Source: an uncultured Collinsella sp. (GTDB taxonomy: Bacteria > Actinomycetota > Coriobacteriia > Coriobacteriales > Coriobacteriaceae). From it: DNA of 6,466 nt. The notes below the pieces were generated by a model that was given only the letters and a program-made list of their open reading frames with translations, did not search any database and had not been told where the DNA came from. Position 1 is the first letter of the stretch; each line of letters begins with the position of its first letter. The translations under genes and the position numbers were made by a program. The DNA lies in contig CAKUEZ010000115.1 in assembly GCA_934646965.1 (NCBI GenBank), forward strand, positions 1-6,466, read 5' to 3'. Positions 1 through 6,234 of the stretch are shown here, one piece after another.

Positions 1-6
1 GAGGAG
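1..6 (+). promoter_or_regulatory. Ribosome binding site of hypA
   Basis: GAGGAG lies at the very first bases of the window, 9 bases before the hypA ATG. It supports the ATG at 16 as the start. Any upstream promoter or operon partner is outside the window. Confidence 0.75.
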
Positions 7-15
7 TAAATCGGT

Positions 16-372
16 ATGCACGAGGTTGGCATTGTCAACGGCATACTCGATACAGTGATTCGCGCGGCGCGTGGGGCGGGGGCCTCGCGCGCCGTTTTGG
101 TAACGCTGCGTATCGGGGATATGACCGAGGTCGTGCGCGAGGCACTCGACTTTGCCTGGGAGACGTTTCGCGACGAGGACCCGCTCACGAAGGGCTGCGA
201 GCTTGCCGTGGAGGAGATCCATCCGCAAAGTGAGTGCCTGGACTGCGGCGAGGTCTTCGATCACGACCGCTTCCATTGTCGCTGCCCCCAGTGCCGCGGC
301 GCCAACGTGCGCCTGTTGCACGGCCGCGAGCTCGATATCGCGAGCATCGAGATCGAAACCCCCGACGATTAG
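16..372 (+). CDS. hypA: Hydrogenase maturation nickel metallochaperone HypA
   Basis: HypA delivers Ni(II), together with the GTPase HypB, to the large subunit of [NiFe] hydrogenases in the cytoplasm. In some bacteria it also serves urease. At 118 residues it has the usual family length. It begins Met-His-Glu, where the N-terminal amine and His2 form the family's nickel site, so the ATG is fixed by the motif as well as by GAGGAG 9 bases upstream. A zinc-binding domain follows with C74-x2-C77 and C90-x2-C93, and the end (GRELDIASIEIE) matches the conserved HypA terminus. hypB follows after 56 bases. No hydrogenase structural gene and no hypCDEF is visible here, so the client enzyme cannot be named. 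The shift from CxxC to a C88-R-C90 cluster adds one extra Cys, whose role is unclear. Confidence 0.96.
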   Translation: MHEVGIVNGILDTVIRAARGAGASRAVLVTLRIGDMTEVVREALDFAWETFRDEDPLTKGCELAVEEIHPQSECLDCGEVFDHDRFHCRCPQCRGANVRLLHGRELDIASIEIETPDD

Positions 373-381
373 TCCGCCCAG

Positions 382-395
382 CCATCTAGTGATGG
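382..395 (+). other. Small hairpin between hypA and hypB
   Basis: A 5-bp perfect stem (CCATC/GATGG) with loop TAGT lies 10 bases after the hypA stop codon. There is no T-tract, so it is not an intrinsic terminator. It could stabilise mRNA ends or be chance. Confidence 0.3.
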
Positions 396-414
396 GGTAT
401 AAAGGGGCAAAAGT

Positions 415-420
415 AAGGAG
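415..420 (+). promoter_or_regulatory. Ribosome binding site of hypB
   Basis: AAGGAG ends 8 bases before the ATG at 429. It is a near-ideal Shine-Dalgarno and it decides the hypB start. Confidence 0.8.
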
Positions 421-428
421 CGCCGAGT

Positions 429-1112
429 ATGGCTGAGAAAACGATTGATATCGCGTCGCCGATTCTGTCGCGCAATGAGCGCCTGGCAGATCAGCTGCGT
501 CAGCGATTCACAGAGACAAACACCTACGTGATCAACGTCTTGTCGAGCCCCGGCTCGGGCAAGACCACCACGATTCTGGGCACCAACGAGCGCCTGCGCG
601 ACAAGGCCGGCCTGCGCTGTGCCGTCATCGAGGGCGATATCGCCTCGGATGTCGACGCCATTACCATGAAGGAAGCTGGCATGCCCGCCATTCAGATCAA
701 CACGGGCGGTCTGTGCCATCTCGAGGGCAACATGATTATGGAGGCCGTCGATGCCTTCGACCAAGCTGTGGGTCTGGAGAACATCGACGTCATCTTTATC
801 GAAAACGTGGGTAACCTGGTCTGCCCGGTCGATTTTGACCTGGGCGAAAACCTGTCCATCATGATTCTCTCGGTGCCCGAGGGCGACGACAAGCCCATTA
901 AGTATCCGGGCATCTTCCAACATGCCGGCGCACAGTTACTCAACAAAGTCGATGTGGCCCCGGCTTTCGATTTCGACATGGATAGGTATACTAAGACACT
1001 CGATGACCTCAATCCGCAGGCGCCGCGGTTTGCCGTGAGCGCACGCAAGGGCGAGGGCATGGATGCCTGGTGCGATTGGCTCATCGGGCAGATTGAGCAA
1101 GCAAGGGCGTAA
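429..1112 (+). CDS. hypB: Hydrogenase nickel incorporation GTPase HypB
   Basis: HypB is a SIMIBI-class GTPase whose nucleotide-driven dimerisation passes nickel to HypA and the hydrogenase large subunit. The 227-residue protein has a P-loop S39-S-P-G-S-G-K-T-T47, the family segment IEGDIASDVDA (67-77), and the G-domain metal-site residues C96-H97 (GGLCHLEG) and C132 (ENVGNLVCP). The guanine-specificity motif is N172-K-V-D175. Unlike E. coli HypB it lacks an N-terminal CxxCGC nickel site, and unlike rhizobial forms it has no His-rich stretch. It therefore looks like the minimal version, with metal handled only at the G-domain site. Start choice rests on AAGGAG 8 bases upstream. It lies 56 bases after hypA and 54 bases before topA, on the same strand with no terminator between, so it is likely part of one transcript with hypA and possibly topA. 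Confidence 0.97.
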   Translation: MAEKTIDIASPILSRNERLADQLRQRFTETNTYVINVLSSPGSGKTTTILGTNERLRDKAGLRCAVIEGDIASDVDAITMKEAGMPAIQINTGGLCHLEGNMIMEAVDAFDQAVGLENIDVIFIENVGNLVCPVDFDLGENLSIMILSVPEGDDKPIKYPGIFQHAGAQLLNKVDVAPAFDFDMDRYTKTLDDLNPQAPRFAVSARKGEGMDAWCDWLIGQIEQARA

Positions 1113-1153
1113 GTCGGCCGCCAAAAGGGCGGGCGTAGCCGCAGAGACACGAG

Positions 1154-1160
1154 ATAGGAG
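1154..1160 (+). promoter_or_regulatory. Ribosome binding site for the TTG start of topA
   Basis: ATAGGAG sits 6 bases before TTG at 1167. The encoded N-terminus KLIIAEKN is the canonical opening of a type IA topoisomerase Toprim domain. This makes TTG the start, because any later codon would cut into the catalytic fold. Confidence 0.75.
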
Positions 1161-1166
1161 CCTCTT

Positions 1167-3761
1167 TTGAAGCTCATCATCGCCGAGAAAAACGACGCCG
1201 CGCGTCAGATCGCCGAGCGTCTGTCCACGGGCAAGCCCAAAAAGGACAAGGTGTACAACACTGCCATCTACCGTTTTGAGTGGAAGGGCGAGGAGTGCGT
1301 GACCATCGGCCTTGCCGGTCACATCCTGGCGCCCGATTTTTGCGACAGCGTGCTGTTCGATAAAAAGCTCGGTTGGTATTCGGTGACCGAGGACGGCGAG
1401 ATGCTGCCGGCCGATATGCCCGATGGCCTGGCCCGCCCGCCGTACGACACCAAGCGCAAGCCGTTCCTTGCCGACGGCATTTCCATCAAGGGCTGGAAGC
1501 TCGAGAGCCTGCCTTACCTTACCTGGGCGCCCGTCATTAAGCTGCCGGCCGAGAAGGAGCTCATCCGCTCGCTCAAGAACCTGGCCAAGAAATCCGACAG
1601 TGTCATCATCGCCACGGACTTCGATCGCGAGGGCGAGCTCATTGGCTCGGACGCCCTCAACAAGGTGCGCGAGGTGGCGCCGGACCTGCCCGTCGCCCGC
1701 GCCCAGTATTCTTCGTTTACCAAGGCCGAGATTACGCAGGCCTTCGATAACCTTGTCTCGCTCGACCAGAACCTGGCCGACGCCGGTGAGAGCCGCCAGC
1801 ACATCGACCTCATCTGGGGCGCGGTGCTCACGCGCTACCTGACGCTCGCCAAGTTTGGCGGCTTTGGCAACGTGCGCTCCGCCGGCCGCGTGCAGACGCC
1901 GACGCTCGCCCTGGTGGTCGAGCGCGAGCGCGAGCGCATGGCGTTTGTGCCCGAGGACTATTGGCAGATTCGCGGCATGGGTGCTGCGCAGGGCGCTGCC
2001 GAGGACGATCGCTTTAAGATCGCGCACAAGACGGCGCGCTTTACCGACAAGGATGCTGCCGAGACAGCGTACGGCCACGTTGACGGTGCCACGACGGCTA
2101 CCGTCGCTGCGGTGACCAAGCGCTCGCGCAAGCAGCAGCCGCCCACGCCGTTCGCGACCACCTCGCTGCAGGCTGCCGCCGCGGCCGAGGGCATCTCGCC
2201 TGCGCGTACCATGCGTATTGCCGAATCCCTCTACATGGCGGGCCTCATCAGCTACCCGCGTGTTGACAACACCGTGTACCCCGCGACGCTCGACCTGGGC
2301 GCCGTGGTGAGCGACCTGGCAAAGATCAACCCGGCGCTGGCGCCTGTGTGCAAAAAGGTGCTCGCCGGCCCCATGAAGCCCACGCGCGGCAAGGTCGAGA
2401 CCACCGACCACCCGCCCATTTACCCCACGGGCGAGGGCGATCCGTCCACGCTCGATGGCGGCCAGCGCAAGCTCTACGACCTCATTGCCCGCCGCTTCCT
2501 GGCGACGCTCATGGGCCCCGCGACCATCGAGAACACCAAGCTCGAGCTCGACGTCAACGGCGAGCCGTTCGTGGCCTCGGGCGACGTGCTCGTGACCCCG
2601 GGCTTCCGCGAAGCTTACCCGTACGGCCTTAAGCGCGACGAGCAGATGCCGCCGCTGGAGCAGGGCGATACGGTCGATGTGTTCGACATTAAGCTCGAGG
2701 CTAAGCAGACCGAGCCACCCGCGCGCTACAGCCAGGGCAAGCTCGTGCAGGAGATGGAGAAGCGCGGCCTGGGCACCAAGTCCACGCGCGCGAGCATCAT
2801 CGAGCGCCTGTATGCCGTGCGCTACCTCAAAAACGATCCCGTGGAGCCGAGCCAGCTGGGCATCGCCATCATCGACGCGCTGACGCAGTTTGCCCCGCGC
2901 ATCACGAGCCCCGATATGACCAGCGAGCTCGACGGCGACATGACCCGCGTGGAGCGCGGCGAGGACACCGAAGAGCATGTCGTGACGCACTCGCGCGCGC
3001 TGCTGGCCGGCGTGCTTGACGAGCTGCTCAAACACACGCAGGAGCTGGGCGACGCCATCAGCGACGCTGTGACGGCCGATGCGCGCGTTGGCAGCTGTCC
3101 CAAGTGCGGCAAGGACCTGGTCATGAAGACGAGTGCCAAGACCCGCGGCAGCTTCATTGGCTGCATGGGTTGGCCCGACTGCGATGTGACCTATCCGGTG
3201 CCGAGCGGCGTCAAGGTGAGTCCGCTCGAGGGCGAGGCGGCCGTGTGCCCCGAGTGCGGTGCGCCGCGCATCAAGTGCCAGCCGTTCCGCCAGAAGGCCT
3301 TCGAGATCTGCGTGAACCCCACGTGCCCCACCAACTACGAGCCCGATCTTAAGGTGGGCGAGTGCAAGGTGTGCGCCGAGGCCGGACGCCATGGCGACCT
3401 GATCGCGCACAAGAGCGAAAAGAGCGGTAAGCGCTTTATCCGCTGCACCAACTACGACGACTGTGGCGTGAGCTATCCGTTGCCGGCACGCGGCAAGCTC
3501 GAGGCGACGGGCGAGACCTGCCCCGAGTGCGGCGCTCCCATCGTGGTGGTCAACACGGCGCGCGGCCCGTGGCGTATCTGCGTCAACATGGACTGCCCGA
3601 CCAAGGAGAAGAAGCCCGCCCGCGGCCGCAAGACTGCGACCAAGACGAGCGCGGCAAAGAAGACGACGGCTGCCAAGAAGACCACGGCTGCGAAGAAGAC
3701 GACCGCCAAGAAGACGACGGCGAAGAAGTCGACCACGAAGAAGGCCGCTGCCGACAAGTAG
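1167..3761 (+). CDS. topA: Type IA DNA topoisomerase I, archaeal-like, with four zinc ribbons and Lys-rich tail
   Basis: The enzyme relaxes negative supercoils by passing one strand through a transient 5'-phosphotyrosine break. It has 864 residues and a TTG start. The Toprim domain carries the catalytic Glu in LIIAEK (E7) and the metal-binding D151-F-D-R-E155 motif. SAGRVQTPTLALVVERE forms the conserved core strand region. The active tyrosine is Y363 in GLISYPRVDNTVYP, with R365 next to it. That motif and TTDHPPIYPTGE are ones I associate with archaeal TopA rather than the E. coli TopA 'TYMRTDS' type. Four C-terminal C4 zinc ribbons follow: C644/647/666/672, C694/697/715/720, C733/736/760/766 and C785/788/805/810. 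The last 50 residues are a Lys/Thr/Ala tail resembling histone H1 or the basic tails of actinobacterial TopA, probably for DNA binding or processivity. The gene ends at a strong terminator (3789-3827). Whether it is the cell's only topoisomerase I cannot be seen here. Confidence 0.96.
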   Translation: MKLIIAEKNDAARQIAERLSTGKPKKDKVYNTAIYRFEWKGEECVTIGLAGHILAPDFCDSVLFDKKLGWYSVTEDGEMLPADMPDGLARPPYDTKRKPFLADGISIKGWKLESLPYLTWAPVIKLPAEKELIRSLKNLAKKSDSVIIATDFDREGELIGSDALNKVREVAPDLPVARAQYSSFTKAEITQAFDNLVSLDQNLADAGESRQHIDLIWGAVLTRYLTLAKFGGFGNVRSAGRVQTPTLALVVERERERMAFVPEDYWQIRGMGAAQGAAEDDRFKIAHKTARFTDKDAAETAYGHVDGATTATVAAVTKRSRKQQPPTPFATTSLQAAAAAEGISPARTMRIAESLYMAGLISYPRVDNTVYPATLDLGAVVSDLAKINPALAPVCKKVLAGPMKPTRGKVETTDHPPIYPTGEGDPSTLDGGQRKLYDLIARRFLATLMGPATIENTKLELDVNGEPFVASGDVLVTPGFREAYPYGLKRDEQMPPLEQGDTVDVFDIKLEAKQTEPPARYSQGKLVQEMEKRGLGTKSTRASIIERLYAVRYLKNDPVEPSQLGIAIIDALTQFAPRITSPDMTSELDGDMTRVERGEDTEEHVVTHSRALLAGVLDELLKHTQELGDAISDAVTADARVGSCPKCGKDLVMKTSAKTRGSFIGCMGWPDCDVTYPVPSGVKVSPLEGEAAVCPECGAPRIKCQPFRQKAFEICVNPTCPTNYEPDLKVGECKVCAEAGRHGDLIAHKSEKSGKRFIRCTNYDDCGVSYPLPARGKLEATGETCPECGAPIVVVNTARGPWRICVNMDCPTKEKKPARGRKTATKTSAAKKTTAAKKTTAAKKTTAKKTTAKKSTTKKAAADK
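3657..3743 (+). repeat. In-frame tandem repeat encoding the basic KKTTAA tail of topA
   Basis: The repeat has two 18-base units of the form AAGAAGAC(G/C)ACGGCTGC(C/G), encoding KKTTAA. Three 15-base units encoding KKTTA, KKTTA and KKSTT follow, then a final KK. Unit length is always a multiple of three, so unit gain or loss changes tail length without breaking the frame. Confidence 0.85.
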
Positions 3762-3788
3762 CGGCACAGCCGAAACATTGCCCAAAAC

Positions 3789-3827
3789 AAAAGCGAGCGA
3801 GGACCTCAAAATCCTCGCTCGCTTTTT
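3789..3827. terminator. Strong intrinsic terminator between convergent genes, probably bidirectional
   Basis: A perfect 15-bp inverted repeat (3789-3803 with 3812-3826) encloses the 8-base loop CCTCAAAA. On the + strand it ends in TTTTT (3823-3827). On the - strand the hairpin runs into TTTTGTTTT. It lies 27 bases after the topA stop codon and 56 bases past the end of the convergent minus-strand gene, so it can serve both. Confidence 0.9.
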
Positions 3828-3829
3828 AG

Positions 3830-3887
3830 GTAGTCATTGGGGACGTTCTTTAATGACTAGTCGTTTAAGAACGTCCCGAACGACTAC
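3830..3887. repeat. Long imperfect hairpin with GGGACGTTC core (element A)
   Basis: Two 21-base arms (3830-3850 and 3867-3887) are complementary with only two mismatches. The inner 11 bases GGGACGTTCTT/AAGAACGTCCC are perfect. The 16-base loop holds the palindrome GACTAGTC (3855-3862). The right arm overlaps the stop codon of the minus-strand gene. No T-tract adjoins it, and a good terminator already stands beside it, so termination does not explain it. Its core recurs in element C at 6235-6288. Confidence 0.85.
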
Positions 3888-4921
3888 TTAACTTCGACGG
3901 GCTTGGCGCCGGGATAGCGATCCTCAAAGTCCAGACGGTACTTGTTGTCGTTGGTGCCCGCCACGTTGTCGCGTGCCAGCGGCGCCACAATCTCGTCCTT
4001 GTGGTTGGCGGGGCTGGAGTACTCAAGGCTGATCTCCCAAGCGTCGCAAATCACGTCGATGCGGTTCTCCAGATCATCGTAGAGCGCGATGATGTCTTTC
4101 CACGAGCTGTAGTTCTGCGAGTCGACGGGAACATCCAGGTCCTCGACCTCGTCCTTAAGGTCGCTAATCTGGTCCTCGAGCGCCTCGGCGGTATCGCTTG
4201 CCGACTGACGCGAGCTACGATCGTCCTTGAGGTAATACGTGTTGAACGTGGTGGCGCAGTCGCGGACCTGCTGGTCAAGATCGGAGAGCCTGTTGTAGTA
4301 GGAGCTCAGCTGGTCGTAGATGTTCTGCTCGCCGATGGCGTCGTCATCGTCGTCGTCATCGTCATCATCGTCAAGCTTGTTGGGGTCGCCCTTGACGGAG
4401 ACGTCATCATCGTCGTGGTCGATCTTGACCTTTTCGATCGTCGTGCCCTTGGAATCGTCGGCACCCTTGTCGAACGGCTTGATCATAAAGAACACGACGA
4501 GTGCGATAATCACGACAACGAGCACGGCGATAATGCCAATGAGCAGCGCATTGTTGTTTTTGGGAGCGGTGGGGGCGCCGGCTTGCGGAACGGCGGTCGG
4601 TATGGGCTGTTGCGGCGCGGCGTTGGCTGCCGCCCATTGCTGTGTCGTGCCAACTTCCGGCTGGGGAGCGGGCGTGGGCTGATGGGCGGACTGTACGGTT
4701 ACGTCCACCTGCTGGGACTGGGCTGCCATGGGCTGCGCGGGCTGAACCGTGGTCGCGGCGGTGTCGGAGGCGGCATCGGGCGCGGCGACATGTTCGCCCG
4801 GCTGCGCTCCCTCTTGTGCCTGAGTGGTCTGGCCATCATCAGTGGCAGGCGTTCCGCAGCTGGTACAAAAACGCTCGTCATCTTTTAAAAGCTTGCCGCA
4901 ATGGGTGCAAAACCGGGGCAT
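3884..4921 (-). CDS. Zinc-ribbon single-pass membrane protein with external acidic domain
   Basis: I do not recognise a named family, but the architecture of this 345-residue protein is clear. An N-terminal C4 zinc ribbon (C5-x2-C8, C19-x2-C22, 'FCTHCGKLL...RFCTSCG') is of the common zinc-ribbon membrane-protein type. A Pro/Gln/Ala/Thr-rich low-complexity linker spans about residues 26-120. One transmembrane helix lies at about 125-147 (ALLIGIIAVLVVVIIALVVFFMI). It is followed by an acidic region with D170-D173 and eleven consecutive Asp (184-194), then a probably helical domain (about 198-345) rich in Tyr, Asp and Ser. The ribbon lacks a signal peptide, so N-in/C-out topology is inferred. 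Start ATG is supported by AAAGGAA upstream on the - strand and by a promoter with perfect TATAAT. It converges with topA and diverges from the serine hydrolase. A role in envelope sensing or calcium binding by the Asp tract is speculation. Confidence 0.88.
   Translation of the reverse strand: MPRFCTHCGKLLKDDERFCTSCGTPATDDGQTTQAQEGAQPGEHVAAPDAASDTAATTVQPAQPMAAQSQQVDVTVQSAHQPTPAPQPEVGTTQQWAAANAAPQQPIPTAVPQAGAPTAPKNNNALLIGIIAVLVVVIIALVVFFMIKPFDKGADDSKGTTIEKVKIDHDDDDVSVKGDPNKLDDDDDDDDDDDAIGEQNIYDQLSSYYNRLSDLDQQVRDCATTFNTYYLKDDRSSRQSASDTAEALEDQISDLKDEVEDLDVPVDSQNYSSWKDIIALYDDLENRIDVICDAWEISLEYSSPANHKDEIVAPLARDNVAGTNDNKYRLDFEDRYPGAKPVEVK
4340..4372 (-). repeat. Trinucleotide microsatellite encoding 11 consecutive Asp
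   Basis: Eleven uninterrupted Asp codons occur as a GAC/GAT mix, which reads as GTC/ATC on the + strand. They form residues 184-194 of the membrane protein, just outside the predicted membrane helix. A second D4 run is encoded about 30 bases upstream in the gene. The codon mix is imperfect, which lowers but does not remove slippage potential. Confidence 0.9.
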
Positions 4922-4926
4922 GTCGG

Positions 4927-4934
4927 TTCCTTTC
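4927..4934 (-). promoter_or_regulatory. Ribosome binding site of the zinc-ribbon membrane protein gene
   Basis: On the - strand GAAAGGAA precedes the ATG at 4921-4919. The GGA core ends about 6-7 bases from the start, which supports this start codon. Confidence 0.7.
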
Positions 4935-4952
4935 GTTTGACGTGTTGGCTAG

Positions 4953-4958
4953 ATTATA
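4953..4958 (-). promoter_or_regulatory. -10 promoter element of the zinc-ribbon membrane protein gene
   Basis: A perfect TATAAT lies on the - strand 31 bases before the start codon, which implies a 5' leader of roughly 25 bases. The -35 position, 17 bases further upstream (4976-4981), reads GTCCAT and is a poor match. The promoter may therefore depend on the -10 alone or on an activator. Confidence 0.6.
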
Positions 4959-5011
4959 AGGTGGTTGAGGTGCGGATGGACTGCGCCGACCCAACTGGTT
5001 ACGTGAAGAAA

Positions 5012-5021
5012 GTTGCGCAAC
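5012..5021. promoter_or_regulatory. 10-base palindrome in the divergent intergenic region, possible operator
   Basis: GTTGCGCAAC is a perfect palindrome about midway between the two divergent genes, upstream of both start codons. It could be a repressor site shared by both. No second copy or known consensus was recognised, so chance is a real alternative. Confidence 0.25.
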
Positions 5022-5093
5022 GCCTCGGACCGCTGTGTGCGTCACAATGGGCGCGGCATAGCCGTTTGTCGACGGCAATTCGAATGAGAAGGT

Positions 5094-5099
5094 AGGGAG
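5094..5099 (+). promoter_or_regulatory. Ribosome binding site for the GTG start of the serine hydrolase gene
   Basis: AGGGAG lies 7 bases before GTG at 5107. A second GGGAG (5131-5135) lies 10 bases before an in-frame GTG at 5146, so a start 13 codons downstream is also possible. Both starts keep the whole Tat/lipoprotein signal. Confidence 0.55.
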
Positions 5100-5106
5100 C
5101 GGGTCT

Positions 5107-6159
5107 GTGTACTGCGGCGAGCAAAAGAGTGGGAGCGGCGATAGCGTGGGGGCAGCTCGGCTCCCGCGTGGGGACGCGCCCCTTGCCATACGAGATTGCC
5201 CACGCCGGGTGTTTTGCGCCGCCGCGGTGACCGGAGCGCTTGCCTTGGTGGCGGGTCTCGGCGGCTGTGCCGTGCGCCGCAACGAGGCGAAGGGCTCCGC
5301 TGTCCCTGCCAAGCATAAAAAGAATCGGTCGTCCGCCAGGAAAACAACTGTTCCCACGCCGTCTTGGATTGCCGGCCTCCAGCAAGATATCGAAGCCCTT
5401 GCCGAGCCGTATGGTGGATCTGTCTCGGTCTATGCCGTGGCGCTCGATCCCCAAACGTTCGACACGCTCGATGGCGAAGCCGCCGTGGCACCCGATGAGC
5501 GTCGGGTCGCGGCGAGCATCATCAAACTTCCCATTCTCGCGTGTGCGCTCGAGGCCATAGCGGTGGGCACGCTGTCCCTCGACGAGCAGATAACGGTGAC
5601 GCAGCAGGATATCGTGGGCGGCAGCGGCAATATTCAGTCGCGCGGCGCGGGCGTGTCGTACAGCGTGGATGAGCTGCTGCGTGCCATGATTGCCCAAAGC
5701 GATAACGTGGCGGCGAACCTTGTCATCGGCAGACTCGGCATGGATGCGGTCAACGAGACGTGCGCTTCGCTGGGGCTGACTCAAACCGTGCTCGCCCGCC
5801 TGATGATGGACACCGATGCCCAGGCGCACGGTCGCGAGAACTATACAAGCGCCCGCGATGCCGCGACGGTGTTGGAGCGGCTGGCGGCGGGCGCGATCGC
5901 GACGCCCGAGCTCTGCGAACGAGCGCGCGGATATCTGCTGGCCCAGGAGGACGTACGCGGTATTGTCGAGGGCGTTCCCGGAGACGTTTCGGTCGCGCAC
6001 AAAACGGGCAGCCTGGCGAATGCTCAGCACGATGCCGCAATCGTCTACGCCGAGCTCCCTTACGTGCTGACGGTCCTCACCCAGGACCTCGAACGCGAAC
6101 AGGCCCTAGCCCTGGAGCGCGACATATCCTCCGCTATCTACACCCACGCCCACTCCTAA
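5107..6159 (+). CDS. Class-A beta-lactamase-like serine hydrolase, probable Tat-exported lipoprotein
   Basis: This protein belongs to the penicillin-recognising serine hydrolase fold. It has 350 residues from a GTG start. The nucleophile motif is S137-I-I-K140 (AASIIKLP), the second motif is S198-D-N200 (AQSDNVAAN) and the third is K299-T-G301 (AHKTGSLANAQHDAAIVY). The omega-loop region 'RLMMDTDAQAHGRENYTSARD' (231-251) has no clear E166-x-x-x-N motif of true class A beta-lactamases. An acyl-enzyme would therefore probably not be hydrolysed quickly. It may be a DD-peptidase-like or cell-wall enzyme, and resistance should not be assumed. Residues 33-37 (RRVFC) fit the RRxF core of a twin-arginine signal. 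A hydrophobic stretch (35-51) leads to a lipobox L51-G-G-C54, so lipidation at C54 is likely, followed by a basic tether (57-80). It sits between a divergent membrane-protein gene and tmk, with two hairpins right behind it. Confidence 0.9.
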   Translation: MYCGEQKSGSGDSVGAARLPRGDAPLAIRDCPRRVFCAAAVTGALALVAGLGGCAVRRNEAKGSAVPAKHKKNRSSARKTTVPTPSWIAGLQQDIEALAEPYGGSVSVYAVALDPQTFDTLDGEAAVAPDERRVAASIIKLPILACALEAIAVGTLSLDEQITVTQQDIVGGSGNIQSRGAGVSYSVDELLRAMIAQSDNVAANLVIGRLGMDAVNETCASLGLTQTVLARLMMDTDAQAHGRENYTSARDAATVLERLAAGAIATPELCERARGYLLAQEDVRGIVEGVPGDVSVAHKTGSLANAQHDAAIVYAELPYVLTVLTQDLEREQALALERDISSAIYTHAHS

Positions 6160-6227
6160 CTTGCGGTGAAATAGGGACTGTTTTTGCTGCTAGAAGGCGT
6201 ATTCAGTCCCTATTTCACCGCAACTTA
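6157..6227. repeat. Long near-perfect hairpin overlapping the hydrolase stop codon (element B)
   Basis: Arms 6157-6180 and 6204-6227 pair over 24 bases with one mismatch. The inner 20 bases, from TTGCGGTGAA to TAGGGACTG, are perfect. The loop is 23 bases. The left arm includes the TAA stop codon (6157-6159). There is no T-tract after the right arm. It could act as an mRNA 3'-end stabiliser or weak terminator, but its length and perfection suggest a repeat element. The core TAGGGAC also occurs in element C. Confidence 0.85.
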
Positions 6228-6234
6228 GGGAGTC

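Noticed and set aside
1119..1136. Possible hairpin CCGCC/GGCGG after hypB
   Set aside because: The stem is only about 5 bp with no T-tract. It is expected by chance in GC-rich sequence.
936..3809. A 957-codon open frame on the minus strand, antisense to topA
   Set aside because: It is rich in Arg, Leu, Gly, His and Ala with no domain motif, starts inside the terminator region and mirrors the codon bias of topA. This is the usual shadow in GC-rich coding DNA. topA itself has full catalytic motifs.
4001..4888. A 295-codon + strand frame opposite the zinc-ribbon gene
   Set aside because: It has a Val/Ile/Gly-rich low-complexity mirror of the Asp and Gln codons. The minus-strand gene has a ribosome site, a promoter, zinc-ribbon cysteines and a membrane helix.
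5022..5106. A sigma-70 promoter for the serine hydrolase gene
   Set aside because: I tested TTGCGC and TTGTCG as -35 boxes, but no -10 at 16-18 base spacing resembles TATAAT. No call is made.
4999..6030. A 343-codon open frame antisense to the serine hydrolase gene
   Set aside because: The + strand frame has SxxK, SDN, KTG and a signal peptide. The minus frame has an Arg/His-rich composition and no recognisable motif.
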